Assembly (NCBI GenBank): GCA_022825135.1
Contig: JAJDYN010000025.1
Coordinates: forward strand, 99,865-163,864
Direction: 5' to 3'
DNA: 64,000 nucleotides
DNA from: Gemmatimonadota bacterium
GTDB taxonomy: Bacteria > Gemmatimonadota > Gemmatimonadetes > Longimicrobiales > Gaopeijiaceae
Both the position numbers and the translations under genes were made by a program. Positions 46,280-55,142 of the stretch are shown in pieces; positions within the stretch are counted from its first letter, which is position 1, and every line of letters begins with the position of its first letter. Below the pieces are notes generated by a model. It worked only from the letters and a program-made list of their open reading frames with translations, ran no database searches and was not told where the DNA came from.

Positions 46280-46633
46280 GTGTCCGACGCGCACCGGGTG
46301 GTGCTGATTTCAACGCCGGGAGTCGAAGCCGGACGGCGGTTGGCCCGTGTCCTTGTCGAAGAACGGCTGGCGGCCTGCGGGAGCGTAGTGCCGGCGGTGA
46401 CGTCGGTATACCGCTGGCAGGGCGCCGTGGAGGAGGAGGAAGAAGCGCTGGTGGTGCTCAAGACGGCGGCCGACCGGGTCGAAGCGCTCACGCGGCGGAC
46501 GCGCGAACTCCACCCCTATCAGGTCCCGGAGATCCTCGCTCTTCCCGTCTCGGGCGGCAATCCCGGGTATCTGGAATGGGTGATCGAGGAGACGCGCACC
46601 GCACCCTCCGGGCAGGCCGACGGGCAGACCTGA
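46280..46633 (+). CDS. cutA: CutA divalent-cation tolerance protein
   Basis: A 117-residue protein from GTG with GAGGGAG upstream. Typical segments are RLARVLVEERLAACGSVVP, SVYRWQGAVEEEEEALVVLK and RTRELHPYQVPEILALPV. CutA is a trimeric cytoplasmic protein with a copper-tolerance phenotype in some bacteria, exact role unclear. Confidence 0.93.
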   Translation: MSDAHRVVLISTPGVEAGRRLARVLVEERLAACGSVVPAVTSVYRWQGAVEEEEEALVVLKTAADRVEALTRRTRELHPYQVPEILALPVSGGNPGYLEWVIEETRTAPSGQADGQT

Positions 46634-46727
46634 TGGACAGGCTTCCCCCCGAGGCCCATATTGGTGCCGGCATCGGGGGCATTGCCTCCCGTCTCCACGA
46701 ACACCGAACCGGTCGCGCGAGGGAAAC

Positions 46728-46874
46728 ATGAGCTGGGTGCCTGGCGGCTACATCTTCACCCACGTGGTCTTCTGGGGCGTGGTGGCACTGGTCGCGGTGG
46801 GAACCAACGCGGTCGCGATCATGATGGTCACCGGCCTGATGCTCCTTCTGGTGCCGGAGTCGCTCAGGCGCTGA
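46728..46874 (+). CDS. Small membrane protein of 48 residues
   Basis: ATG at 46728 has AGGGA upstream; TGA at 46872-46874. The product starts MSWVPGGYIFTHVVFWG and is almost all hydrophobic (residues 8-43), one or two membrane segments, ending in ESLRR. Not recognised. It sits in the direction of cutA and 22 bases before the next small membrane protein. Confidence 0.65.
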   Translation: MSWVPGGYIFTHVVFWGVVALVAVGTNAVAIMMVTGLMLLLVPESLRR

Positions 46875-46896
46875 GTACTCCCCGGAGGAGGACCGA

Positions 46897-47130
46897 ATGC
46901 TGCTGAAGATACTGGGCGGCGTCCTCGCGCTTGCGCTCGGGGTCTTTCTGGGGCTCTCCTTCGGCAGCGGCCCCACCGTGGAGGAGGTCGAAGAGCGGAT
47001 GGGGAAGAACCTTCCGCGCGAGCGGGCCACCCGCCACTTCACCTTTCTCGGCCTGATGCAGAAGAAGCAGCAGCGGGGGTCGCACCGTCGCCGTCAGAGG
47101 AGCCGCGGGCCCTTCGACCTGTCCAGGTAG
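46897..47130 (+). CDS. Small membrane-anchored protein of 77 residues
   Basis: ATG at 46897 with GGAGGAGG upstream. Residues 5-24 form a membrane segment (LGGVLALALGVFLGLSFG), followed by an acidic stretch and a basic C-terminal tail rich in Arg, Gln and Ser (KKQQRGSHRRRQRSRG). Unknown function. Confidence 0.7.
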   Translation: MLLKILGGVLALALGVFLGLSFGSGPTVEEVEERMGKNLPRERATRHFTFLGLMQKKQQRGSHRRRQRSRGPFDLSR

Positions 47131-47196
47131 GCCGACCCGTCCAGGTAAGCCAAACTTCCGCCGCCTGCGCGCGGTCTCTTCATTGCGGTCCCAAAT

Positions 47197-47329
47197 CCCT
47201 CCGCACAGCGTTGCATTTTCGCGTAGGCAAAGCTGTGTTGCATCCGAACGCAAGCAACGTCTTGTTGCATCTGATTTCAGGCAACGCTGTGTTGCATCTG
47301 CGCATATGCAACACCCTGCAGAGGGGCCC
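47197..47329. repeat. 27-nt hairpin-repeat element, copy 1 (four units)
   Basis: GTTGCAT starts at 47210, 47237, 47264 and 47291, exactly 27 bases apart. Most units can fold as GTTGC...GCAAC hairpins; the last has a 9-bp GTGTTGCAT/ATGCAACAC stem (47289-47314). The right end reads TGCAGAGGGGCC, the reverse complement of the left end of copy 2 (GGCCCCTCTGCA). It lies between convergent genes. Period 27 and short shared core argue against CRISPR. Confidence 0.75.
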
Positions 47330-47342
47330 ATCAACTACCAAC

Positions 47343-47405
47343 GGTACCGCCCGTCGTAACCGCGAGATTTCCCGGGTACCGCCCGTCGTGCCGCGAGACT
47401 TCCCG
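47343..47405. repeat. Tandem duplication of a 31/32-nt sequence
   Basis: GGTACCGCCCGTCGT begins at 47343 and again at 47375; the two copies (32 and 31 bases) differ by few bases and both end TTCCCG or close. They lie just after the hairpin element and 9 bases before the end of the DUF445 gene on the other strand. Confidence 0.7.
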
Positions 47406-47413
47406 GGCGCCGC

Positions 47414-48982
47414 CTACCCGACCAGCCGGGTGACGAGCACCAGCACGGTGCCGATGATGCCCCCGAGCACATAGCCCAGGCGCACGATCAGCTTCAGTTC
47501 CCGCTCGGTCACCCGGCGTACGATCTGCTCCATGCGCGCGGCGGGAAACGCCAGCACTTTCTCCTCGACGCGCCGCGCCACGTCGATCTGCCGAACCACC
47601 GCGGGCACCTGGGCCTGCAACCACTCCCAGACCGGTGTGCTCAATCCCCGCTTGAGGCGGTCGGCGGCGCCATCGGGGAGCCAGCGCGCGGGCACTCCGA
47701 TGGGCCGGTCGAGGACCGTGTCGACGAGCTGGCGGGCCGTGCCGTCGATCAGCCGGGCGGCGGCGTTGCTGCGGGCGAGCGAGACCAGCCCGCCCGCGAT
47801 CGAAGCGGGAGGAACGCGCTCCAGCACCTCGCCCCAACTGCGCGCACCGGCTTCGTGCAGGGCGGTCTCGAGCTTTCCAACCAGGAAGCTGCGCGTGGCG
47901 GGATCGCGCGCCGTCGAGGCCACCCAGTCGGCCACGGTCCGGCGCGCCGCCACCACGCTTTCGCTGTCGGCTTCGCCCAGCACCACGTGGACCGGACGGC
48001 GCAGGAAGTCGACGACCGCGTCGTTGATGCCGCGCGACATGGCCGCCTGGACCGCGGGGTCCTTCAGCATGCGCGCGATCTGTTCCGCCCCCTCCTCCCG
48101 GATCGCGTCCAGCACCCGTTCGACGGTGTCCTCGGTGATCACCAGGCGCGCCACCACCCGCTGGTGGAAGCGGAGGTCGCGCAGGAAGCGCTGCAACAGG
48201 TCGTTGATGCCCCGTTCGAAGCGGGCCCGCGCCCGTTCGTCCTCGAGCAGCGAGCCGAGCCGGGCGATCGCCAGCGGCAGGTAGTTTGCGAGCCCGCGTT
48301 CGAACGCGGCCACCATCCCGGGCGGAATCGTCTGCTCGAAGGTCTTTTCGGGAGAGAGGAGCGAGCGGGCCGCCGAGGACAGGTAGTCGTCCACCGCCCG
48401 GTAGAAGCCGTCGCGGCCCAGCGTGCCCTCCATCCACCCGTCGAGCGCGGACGCCAGAGCGGCGCTGCGGGCGGGCGTGAGCGCCCCGCCGATGGGCACG
48501 TCGGAGAGTGCCTCCACGATCGATCCGGCGCGGTCCGCGACCGCCTGTTCGAACTCTTCGGAATTGAGCCAGGCCGCGATCTGCTCGCGGGCCCTGTCCG
48601 CCGAGTGGTGCAGCGCCGATTCCACCTCGGGCAGGATCGACTCCGGCAGGATCTCCCGGATGGAACCGCGCTCCTCCAGGAGCAGCACGTCCACGAACTC
48701 GCCCAGGCGCCGGTCGAAGGCGCGCCGGAACTCCTCGTCGGCGAACGTCCGCTCCAGGTCGGATTCGGTGAGCAGGCGGTTTCCGACCGTTCGGCCGACG
48801 GCCGCCGCCAGGCGCGGCTGGTTCTTGGGGATCGCGCCCTGCAGGAAGCCGATCTTCCGGCCCCGGACCCGCAACGGCTCGTACGGGTGGAAGAGCATCC
48901 AGATCGCGACCGAATTGGTCAGCCCGCCCGCCATCGCACCGAAGGCGATGGTGAGCAGCGGGGCGATCAGGTTCTCGAGCAA
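47414..48982 (-). CDS. DUF445 family membrane protein
   Basis: A 522-residue protein. The start APLLTIAFGAMAGGLTNSVAIWMLFHPYEP is the DUF445 N-terminal membrane segment; the middle is a long helical, coiled region with repeated charged segments, and a second membrane segment (LGYVLGGIIGTVLVLVTRLVG) is at the very end. The family is related to YjiN/YheB and its role is unknown. Confidence 0.85.
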   Translation of the reverse strand: MLENLIAPLLTIAFGAMAGGLTNSVAIWMLFHPYEPLRVRGRKIGFLQGAIPKNQPRLAAAVGRTVGNRLLTESDLERTFADEEFRRAFDRRLGEFVDVLLLEERGSIREILPESILPEVESALHHSADRAREQIAAWLNSEEFEQAVADRAGSIVEALSDVPIGGALTPARSAALASALDGWMEGTLGRDGFYRAVDDYLSSAARSLLSPEKTFEQTIPPGMVAAFERGLANYLPLAIARLGSLLEDERARARFERGINDLLQRFLRDLRFHQRVVARLVITEDTVERVLDAIREEGAEQIARMLKDPAVQAAMSRGINDAVVDFLRRPVHVVLGEADSESVVAARRTVADWVASTARDPATRSFLVGKLETALHEAGARSWGEVLERVPPASIAGGLVSLARSNAAARLIDGTARQLVDTVLDRPIGVPARWLPDGAADRLKRGLSTPVWEWLQAQVPAVVRQIDVARRVEEKVLAFPAARMEQIVRRVTERELKLIVRLGYVLGGIIGTVLVLVTRLVG

Positions 48983-48995
48983 GGGGCGATGCGGC

Positions 48996-49931
48996 TCAGG
49001 GTGCGCGATGGTAGAGGATGCCGCGCACGTGGTAGGCGATGGTCTCGATCGTCATCGAGCCCTCCACTTCGGAAATGGCGATCAGGGGCAGCTGGGGACC
49101 CGGCCCCTCCCCGGCCTCCATATGCGTGCTCATGGCCTCGATTCTACCGGTCAGGTCGGCGTCGGGCGACTGGAAGCGCCACGCAACCGGAACATCGCGC
49201 CGGGCCGGCTCGAACGCCCTCGAGCGGGTGGGCGTCACGACCACGTCCGGCCAGTCGAAATTGCGCGCGCGCAGAATACCCCACCCCTGGAACGTGGAAT
49301 CGGCGGCCGCATCGAAAGGTCCGCGCAGGAACACATGGATGTCCTCGGAGACGAGAAGCGCCCAGCTTCCGGGCGTCGCGTCCGAGGCCTGCCGCGCGAA
49401 GGAAATGTCGACCAGCGTCCCCGCCAGGGCGTTCTCGGACAGAACGGTCGAGGCTTCCCTCACCTGGACGAGTTCTCCCGGACGACTGCTCCATCCCGCC
49501 ACGGTCTCCCCGAGCCACATCTCCAGTTCCCGGCCCGCGCTGCGATAGAGGAGGGCGGTCAGCGCATCCCGTTCCGCAACGATGATGCGGATGCCTTCGT
49601 GGGGGATGATGCGCCATGGAGCCCGGACCGGGGGGGTCTCCCACGAGGACTGGAAGAACGCGTCCCACACGCCTCCGCGCGTCAGCCAGATGCGGGCGTC
49701 CCGGTCGACGGCCTCCTCACGGGTGCTCGCCGAGAACGACCAGGCAACCACCAGCGGGCTCTCATCCTCTAACGCAAAAAAGGCCAGATGACGCTCGTAC
49801 CGACTGCCCGCAAACGAATCCAGCGGCGCAAGGGCCGGGTCCTCGACGCGCGCGCTGTCGGGGTTCCCGGGCTCGGCGGTGCATGCGACGGTCATCAGGA
49901 GCGCCGCGGAGAGCGTGCGGAGCGCGCTCAT
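48996..49931 (-). CDS. Hypothetical lipoprotein
   Basis: A 311-residue protein with a signal and lipobox (LMTVAC). Mostly beta-like with segments such as VAWSFSASTREEAVDRDARIW and GWGILRARNFDWPDVVV. No family recognised. It ends 14 bases before the DUF445 start and may be co-transcribed with it. Confidence 0.65.
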   Translation of the reverse strand: MSALRTLSAALLMTVACTAEPGNPDSARVEDPALAPLDSFAGSRYERHLAFFALEDESPLVVAWSFSASTREEAVDRDARIWLTRGGVWDAFFQSSWETPPVRAPWRIIPHEGIRIIVAERDALTALLYRSAGRELEMWLGETVAGWSSRPGELVQVREASTVLSENALAGTLVDISFARQASDATPGSWALLVSEDIHVFLRGPFDAAADSTFQGWGILRARNFDWPDVVVTPTRSRAFEPARRDVPVAWRFQSPDADLTGRIEAMSTHMEAGEGPGPQLPLIAISEVEGSMTIETIAYHVRGILYHRAP

Positions 49932-50045
49932 CGGGCCGGGACCAGAGCTTGACGAAACCCCGTCCCGCTCACCACGTTGCTGCCCTTGACCCAGCCCCCA
50001 CCTCGCTCGGGACGCCCATCCATCCCCTCCTCAGAGCAGATACCC

Positions 50046-51326
50046 ATGGAATACAATCCGGACCTTCCCTTCTACAAGCGGCTGCACTGGCAGGTCCTTG
50101 CGGCGATGATCCTGGGTTCGCTCCTCGGAGTCACCTTCGGCGAAGCCGGCGCCGAGGCGATCGGCTGGATCGGCGAACTGTTCATGCGGCTCCTGAGGAT
50201 GATCATCGTGCCGCTGGTGCTCACCTCGATCGTGTCCGGAGTGGCGTCGGTGGGCGGAGGCCGGGCCGTGGGCCGCCTGTTCGGCAAGACGCTGGGGTAC
50301 TATGTCGTGTCGAGCTTCCTCGCCGCATCGGTGGGGCTCATGATGGTCAACCTCATCCGGCCGGGTGTGGATTCCAATATCGTCGAAGCCTCCACCGATC
50401 CGATGCTGGTCGACACGCCGGACTCGTTCATCCAGCTGATCCTCGACATCGTGCCGATCAACTTCGTCGGTGCGGCCGGCACCGGGGACATGCTGGCGAT
50501 CATCTTCTTCTGCATCGTCTTCGGCGCAGCCATCACGACCCTGCCGGAACGCCCCCGCGTCATCATCACCGACATCTTCGACGCCTTCTTCAAGGCGATG
50601 ATGGCCCTCACGTCCGGCATCATCAAGCTGCTGCCGATCGGCGTCCTGGCCCTCATCACGAGGATGGTGGGCACGACCGGATTCGACGCGTTCGGCACCC
50701 TGGCCAAGTACATCGCGACGCTGGCCTCGGGGTTGACGATTCACCTCTTCATCACGTTGCCGCTGCTGCTGTACTTCGGAGGACGTCTGGCGTCCGGGCG
50801 CCCCATATCGCCGATCATCCACTTCCGCAACATGCTCGAGCCGCTCCTGGTCGCCTTCTCGACCAGTTCCTCGGGTGCGACGCTCCCGGTCACGATCAAG
50901 ACGGTCCGCGAGAAGGTGGGCGTGTCCAACAAGGTGTCGTCCTTCGTACTGCCGATGGGCGCCACGGTGAACATGGACGGAACGGCGGTCTTCGAATGCG
51001 TCGGGGCGCTCTTCATCGCTCAGGCTCTGGGCGCCGATCTCAGCTTCATGACGCAGGCCACGGTCGTAATGACTGCGCTGCTCGCTTCGATCGGAGCGGC
51101 TGCGGTGCCCTCGGCCGGCCTCGTGGTCATCTTCATCGTGCTGGAGGCCATCGGGCTTGGAGGCAACGCCAACGCCGCCCTGATCGTCGGGGCGATGCTC
51201 GCGATCGACCGCCCGCTGGACATGGCGCGGACGGCGGTCAACGTCTACAGCGATTCGTGCGGCGCCGCCATCATCGCGCGTTCGGAGGGCGAAGACCACG
51301 TGGATGCGCAGGTCGCCGTCGGATGA
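50046..51326 (+). CDS. Dicarboxylate/amino-acid:cation symporter (DAACS family)
   Basis: A 426-residue membrane protein with about eight membrane segments and re-entrant loops. Hallmarks: RLLRMIIVPLVLTSIVSGV, TSSSGATLPVT, GATVNMDGTA and the ending DRPLDMARTAVNVYSDS with the substrate-binding Arg/Asp/Asn. It resembles GltP/DctA-type symporters that import glutamate, aspartate or dicarboxylates with Na+ or H+. ATG at 50046; weak RBS. Confidence 0.92.
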   Translation: MEYNPDLPFYKRLHWQVLAAMILGSLLGVTFGEAGAEAIGWIGELFMRLLRMIIVPLVLTSIVSGVASVGGGRAVGRLFGKTLGYYVVSSFLAASVGLMMVNLIRPGVDSNIVEASTDPMLVDTPDSFIQLILDIVPINFVGAAGTGDMLAIIFFCIVFGAAITTLPERPRVIITDIFDAFFKAMMALTSGIIKLLPIGVLALITRMVGTTGFDAFGTLAKYIATLASGLTIHLFITLPLLLYFGGRLASGRPISPIIHFRNMLEPLLVAFSTSSSGATLPVTIKTVREKVGVSNKVSSFVLPMGATVNMDGTAVFECVGALFIAQALGADLSFMTQATVVMTALLASIGAAAVPSAGLVVIFIVLEAIGLGGNANAALIVGAMLAIDRPLDMARTAVNVYSDSCGAAIIARSEGEDHVDAQVAVG

Positions 51327-51351
51327 AGCCGGCGGACCCCCGCCGACCCGG

Positions 51352-51819
51352 CTAGCGCCGCTCCCCCGGCACCGGCCGGGGCTTGGCGAGTTTCCGGTCC
51401 AGGGCGGTGATGAACGCCCCGATGAGCCGTGTGTTGCCGCCGAAGTCCCCCAGCCGGCCGGAGCGCGAAGTCGAACGGAGATCCACCCGCGTCTGCGCCA
51501 GCTCGTCGAGTCCGATGCGGATCACCACGTCGCTCGCGCGGCGAGACAGGTGTCCCCGCGTGAGGGCCTGAATGACGCCTTCCTCCTCGTCCCACCAGCG
51601 GGCATGCCAGCGCGGCAATTCACCGCGCACCAGGTCGAGAGCGGCATCCCATACCTGAGCGAAGGGAATGGCATAGGTGCGGCCCACGAGACGGCGATCG
51701 GTGGCGTCGGCCGACGTTCGGGAAGTCGTCGCCAGAAGCGCGCGCTTGAGACGACCGGTAAGAGAGAGTTCCTGGCTCAGCTGTCCCCCTGGGAGGCCCG
51801 GTTGGCAAAACAGAGGCAA
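51352..51819 (-). CDS. DUF1499-like protein
   Basis: About 155 residues. The end VDLRSTSRSGRLGDFGGNTRLI resembles DUF1499 proteins (typical SxSRxGxxDxGxNxxRI). The N-terminus is uncertain: I used the TTG at 51819, no RBS seen, and the frame remains open upstream over the neighbouring gene's region. No signal. Function unknown. Confidence 0.6.
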   Translation of the reverse strand: MPLFCQPGLPGGQLSQELSLTGRLKRALLATTSRTSADATDRRLVGRTYAIPFAQVWDAALDLVRGELPRWHARWWDEEEGVIQALTRGHLSRRASDVVIRIGLDELAQTRVDLRSTSRSGRLGDFGGNTRLIGAFITALDRKLAKPRPVPGERR

Positions 51820-51912
51820 CTCGCAAACGCCTAATCTTACGTTGGAGCGCGTACGAATTCCATTCAACCGGGATTTCCACGAAATCCGGCAAACTTCACA
51901 CAGGACTACTGC

Positions 51913-52929
51913 ATGAGAGCCGTCATCCCGCTCGCGGGCAAGGGAACGAGGTTGCGGCCCCACACCCATCTCCTGCCCAAGCCGCTGGTGCGCGTGGCCG
52001 GGAGACCGGTCCTCGCCCATCTGCTCGACAAACTGTTGCGCTTCGGGGTCACGGAGATGGTGTTCATCGTCGGCCATCTCGATGAAGTCATCCGGAGGTA
52101 CATGGCGGAGGCGTATCCGGACCTGCCCGTCCACTACGTCGTCCAGGCCGTGCAGGACGGGACCGCGGGAGCGGTCAAGCTGGCGGAGCCGTTTGCGGAT
52201 GGCGAGCTGCTGATCCTGTTCGCCGATACCCTGTTCGATGCCGACCTGTCGCCGGCGCGAACGCTCCCGCCGGAATGGAGCGCGGTCATCTGGACGAAGG
52301 AGGTCGAGGACTACTGGAAGTACGGCGTCGTCGTAACCGGTCCGGACGGCGCCATGACGCGAATCGTGGAGAAGCCCGAGCAGCCCGTCTCCCGCCTCGC
52401 CAACATCGGCCTCTACTACATTCGCGATTCCGCCCTGCTCTTCGAGGGCATCGACCACGTGCTGGCCTCGCCGCCGGCCCCATCGGGGGAGTACTACCTG
52501 ACGCACGCGTTCCAGTACATGGTGGACCGCGGCGCGCGCATCCGCACGGCCCCGGTGAATTCCTGGCACGACTGCGGCAGCCCCGAGGGGTTGCTGGGCA
52601 CCAACCGCCATCTGCTGGAGGGCGGAGGGGCGGCGGTGTCGCGCAGCGCGCGGTTGAGCGAATGCTCGTTTACGGAACCGGTGCTGGTGGAGGAGGACGT
52701 GGCAGCCGAGCGCAGCGTGATCGGTCCCAACGTCACGCTGGAGCGGGGTGCGAGGGTGGTCGGCAGCCGTCTGACCGACACCATCGTGGGCGCGGGAGCG
52801 CGCGTGGAGGGAGCGCGCCTGGACGGGTCGCTGGTGGGCGCTGGAGCGGTCGTACGGGGTGTGGAGGGAAGCGTCAACGTCTCGGACCAATCCGTGGTCG
52901 AGGCGACGGGGGCGAGCGAAGGCCGATAG
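51913..52929 (+). CDS. Sugar-phosphate nucleotidyltransferase with left-handed beta-helix tail
   Basis: A 338-residue protein. It opens with MRAVIPLAGKGTRLRPHT and LLPKPL, the NTP-binding loop of the RmlA/GlmU class, followed by ILFADTLFDADL (metal Asp) and IVEKPEQP. From about residue 245 the sequence becomes hexapeptide-like (SVIGPNVTLERGARVVGSR), a left-handed beta-helix. It makes an NDP-sugar (dTDP-glucose or UDP-GlcNAc/glucose type); not decided. Confidence 0.88.
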   Translation: MRAVIPLAGKGTRLRPHTHLLPKPLVRVAGRPVLAHLLDKLLRFGVTEMVFIVGHLDEVIRRYMAEAYPDLPVHYVVQAVQDGTAGAVKLAEPFADGELLILFADTLFDADLSPARTLPPEWSAVIWTKEVEDYWKYGVVVTGPDGAMTRIVEKPEQPVSRLANIGLYYIRDSALLFEGIDHVLASPPAPSGEYYLTHAFQYMVDRGARIRTAPVNSWHDCGSPEGLLGTNRHLLEGGGAAVSRSARLSECSFTEPVLVEEDVAAERSVIGPNVTLERGARVVGSRLTDTIVGAGARVEGARLDGSLVGAGAVVRGVEGSVNVSDQSVVEATGASEGR

Positions 52930-52995
52930 CTCCGCCGCGTGGAAGCGGCCAACTGACAGTGTGGCAGGAACGCGGGGGCTCGTCATCGCAGCTCA

Positions 52996-53104
52996 GGCCC
53001 CTCTGCACAGTGTTGCATTTTCGAGTTCGCAACATTTTGTTGCAAAACAGTTTTGGCAACAGGGTGTTGCATCTGAGTGGATGCAACACCCTGTGGAGTG
53101 CCCC
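52996..53104. repeat. 27-nt hairpin-repeat element, copy 2 (three units)
   Basis: GTTGCA(T/A) starts at 53012, 53039 and 53066, again 27 bases apart. The left end GGCCCCTCTGCACAG and GTTGCATTTTCG are shared with copy 1 (47197-47329). The last unit is a perfect 15-bp hairpin with 6-base loop (arms 53059-53073 and 53080-53094). It too lies between convergent genes. Two copies with conserved ends and a different number of inner units suggest a dispersed REP-like or MITE-like element. Confidence 0.75.
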
Positions 53105-53117
53105 GTCAGCGGCAACG

Positions 53118-54326
53118 CTACCGGTCCGGGCCGATCCTCCTCACCGCCATCTCGCCGGCAGGATCCCGGGCCACCACCAGGTCGGCGGGTACGCCCGGAC
53201 CGATTCGCGCGCTGCCGTCGGGGGCGCGATGCCCCTCGCCGGCGACGACGAACAGTCCGTCGGCTGCAATCACTTCATGGGCTTCCTGGTCGTCCAGGTC
53301 GCCCACCTCCACGATGGTCGGGCCCGACCGCGTCAGGGGGTCGTCGTACTCGATGAGCACGTCGGCGACCGTCGGCGCGAGGCCCGGCGCGATGAGCGTC
53401 CCCCCGGCGAGCAGGAGGTCGCTCACCATGCGCCCGTTCGGAGGCAGGCCGTCGTAGAGGGCGAGGTCGACCTCCGCGCAGCTGCCGTCGGCGATCGCGG
53501 CGAGCGCCGAGAGGATGCCGACGAAGTTCGCCATGCGCAGATGCTGCTTCTGCGGATCGCCCGGCCATCCTCCGGATTCGATCAGGATCGTGCTCGCGCC
53601 CCAGGCTCCCATGAGGTCGCCGAAGGCCCGCCGGTTGAAGGCGTCGTCGTAGCGGGTGACGTGGCCGCCCACCAGCGGCTCGACCGCCCTGCGCACAACC
53701 CCGCATACGCGCATCGCCGCGCGCCGCCGCTCGCTGACCTCGCAGTCGTCACTGTGGGCCGGCGCCAAGAGCGCGATGGCCGCCATGCGGTCGGAGTCCC
53801 CGACGCGAAAACGCGGGCTCTGGTCGTGCAGGTTGAAGCCGAATTCGGGCCGTATCCGGTCGTGCACCGACTTGAGCGCGCGTCCTTCGGGGGTGGCGAG
53901 GCGCCGGGCATCCCGGTTCACGTCGATCCCGGCCGCGTTGTGGCGCTGAAAGCGGGCTGCGCCGTCGGGGTTGAGCATGGGAACGAAGTGCAGGCTCAGG
54001 CGGCGGGACAGCGCCCGAACCAGAGCGTGTTCCGGATGCCGGGCCAGAAACGCGAAGATGTCCGCCAGCGCCATGGTCGCCGTGCTCTCGTCCCCGTGCA
54101 TCTGGGACCAGGCAAGCACCCCCACCTCACCCTCGCCGAACGACACCATGCGGAGCGGCCGACCCTCGGCGCTCTCGCCCACTCTCTCGGACGTCAGCGC
54201 CGCACTGCCGTTCAGGATGGGGTCGAGGATGGTCCAGTAAACCTCGGGAGCGAAGCGTCGCTGGTCGAGCCCGCTCACGCGCGCGATGTCATGGAGTGCG
54301 CGCAGCTCCGTGGTGAGTTCCGGCAC
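53118..54326 (-). CDS. M14 family zinc carboxypeptidase-like protein
   Basis: About 402 residues from GTG 54326; the frame is open upstream without a good start. Zinc site HGDE in SQMHGDEST, NPDGAARF, the NRDARRLATPEG region, NLHDQSP as later zinc His, and ESGGW with a Glu near the end match M14-like peptidases of the carboxypeptidase A fold. No signal peptide found with this start. Substrate unknown. Confidence 0.82.
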   Translation of the reverse strand: MPELTTELRALHDIARVSGLDQRRFAPEVYWTILDPILNGSAALTSERVGESAEGRPLRMVSFGEGEVGVLAWSQMHGDESTATMALADIFAFLARHPEHALVRALSRRLSLHFVPMLNPDGAARFQRHNAAGIDVNRDARRLATPEGRALKSVHDRIRPEFGFNLHDQSPRFRVGDSDRMAAIALLAPAHSDDCEVSERRRAAMRVCGVVRRAVEPLVGGHVTRYDDAFNRRAFGDLMGAWGASTILIESGGWPGDPQKQHLRMANFVGILSALAAIADGSCAEVDLALYDGLPPNGRMVSDLLLAGGTLIAPGLAPTVADVLIEYDDPLTRSGPTIVEVGDLDDQEAHEVIAADGLFVVAGEGHRAPDGSARIGPGVPADLVVARDPAGEMAVRRIGPDR

Positions 54327-54775
54327 CGGTTGAGCTCTTCGAAGTCGGTTTTCGATAGGGGAGATGCCGGGGCTGGCCCGTAGGTTGTCGAACGGCAGGC
54401 GGTGAATAATGGCGGCATCTTCGCCGCGCTGTCCAGACGCACGGGGGGTCGCGGCCCGTGCCCCGCTTTCGATCCACTGCGACCGCTCGAGCGCTACCCC
54501 GAGGTCCATTACCTCGGCGGCTCGCTGACCGGCACCATTCGCGGTCCGGCGGCTGTCAGTCACCACCCGGGTGTCGGGCTGCCGGTTCGCCGTTTCGTTA
54601 TCCGCCCGGCCGCGGCAGGCCATGGCACCGCGCGCGGACGTGGACCGCCTCCGCCGCCGCGCTTGAGCGCGAGCACCCGATCCACCCCGAGCCGGAATGG
54701 AGGTGAAGAACGCACGTAGACCCTGACCTCGGCAATGCCGGGTGTCAGGTGATTGCCGTATTTGTACATACCGTA
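54327..54775. other. Region without a supported gene
   Basis: About 450 bases before the carboxypeptidase start. Long frames are open on both strands, but none has a recognisable family or start. The part from 54700 on is noticeably more AT-rich and joins the decayed TIR-like gene. Confidence 0.4.
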
Positions 54776-55051
54776 ATTGGGAATCTTGCTGATATCTATT
54801 TCCAGAAGCCCGTTGCCGCGATCCTCACTAAGCTCGATCTCATACTTCACCCGCCTGCTGTCACAAGTTGGGAAACCTGCCAGGACTACCGTAACAGAAG
54901 TGCCGTTCATCTGCTTCTTGATCCAGCGTCTGATAGTCGCGTCATCTTGTCGCTTCAACTGTTCCCGGGGATCGTGATCGAAGAAGCCTGCCTGCGTTCC
55001 ACTTCCCGACTGGAAACCGAAGATACATGTCCCGCCATCACTCCCCCACAT
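54776..55051 (-). pseudogene. Remnant of a TIR-like (MTH538/ThsB type) gene
   Basis: On the minus strand the translation contains AGFFDHDPREQLKRQDDATI, then RRWIKKQMNGTSVTVVLAG, VKYEIELSEDRGNGLLEIDI, matching the core of the MTH538 TIR-like domain (PF08937), a fold found in ThsB of the Thoeris defence system. The first strand appears as CIFGFQ, but the usual 20-odd residues after it are missing, and no proper start or ending is seen. Base composition is more AT-rich than around it. Likely a decayed horizontally acquired gene; an intact shorter gene starting at the ATG at 55051 cannot be excluded. Confidence 0.6.
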
Positions 55052-55142
55052 TACCAAGTGAACCCTTCTGCAGAGATCTCGGAAGTCCTTCTCAAGGATC
55101 AAGTAGAAGAGATCCAAGAACAGGCATCCCACGCCGCTGCCC

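Noticed and set aside
47197..47329. CRISPR array
   Set aside because: The conserved part of each 27-nt period is only about 7-15 bases, the rest is not spacer-like in length, units are self-complementary, and no cas genes are nearby.
46897..47334. Nine-residue repeat protein encoded opposite the hairpin element (DATQRCLKS type)
   Set aside because: The repeat arises because 27 is a multiple of three; the frame has no RBS and follows the DNA repeat.
54402..54719. Possible gene on the plus strand in the scar region
   Set aside because: The translation is Pro/Arg/Gly-rich, without RBS or known family; it overlaps the upstream open frame of the M14 gene.
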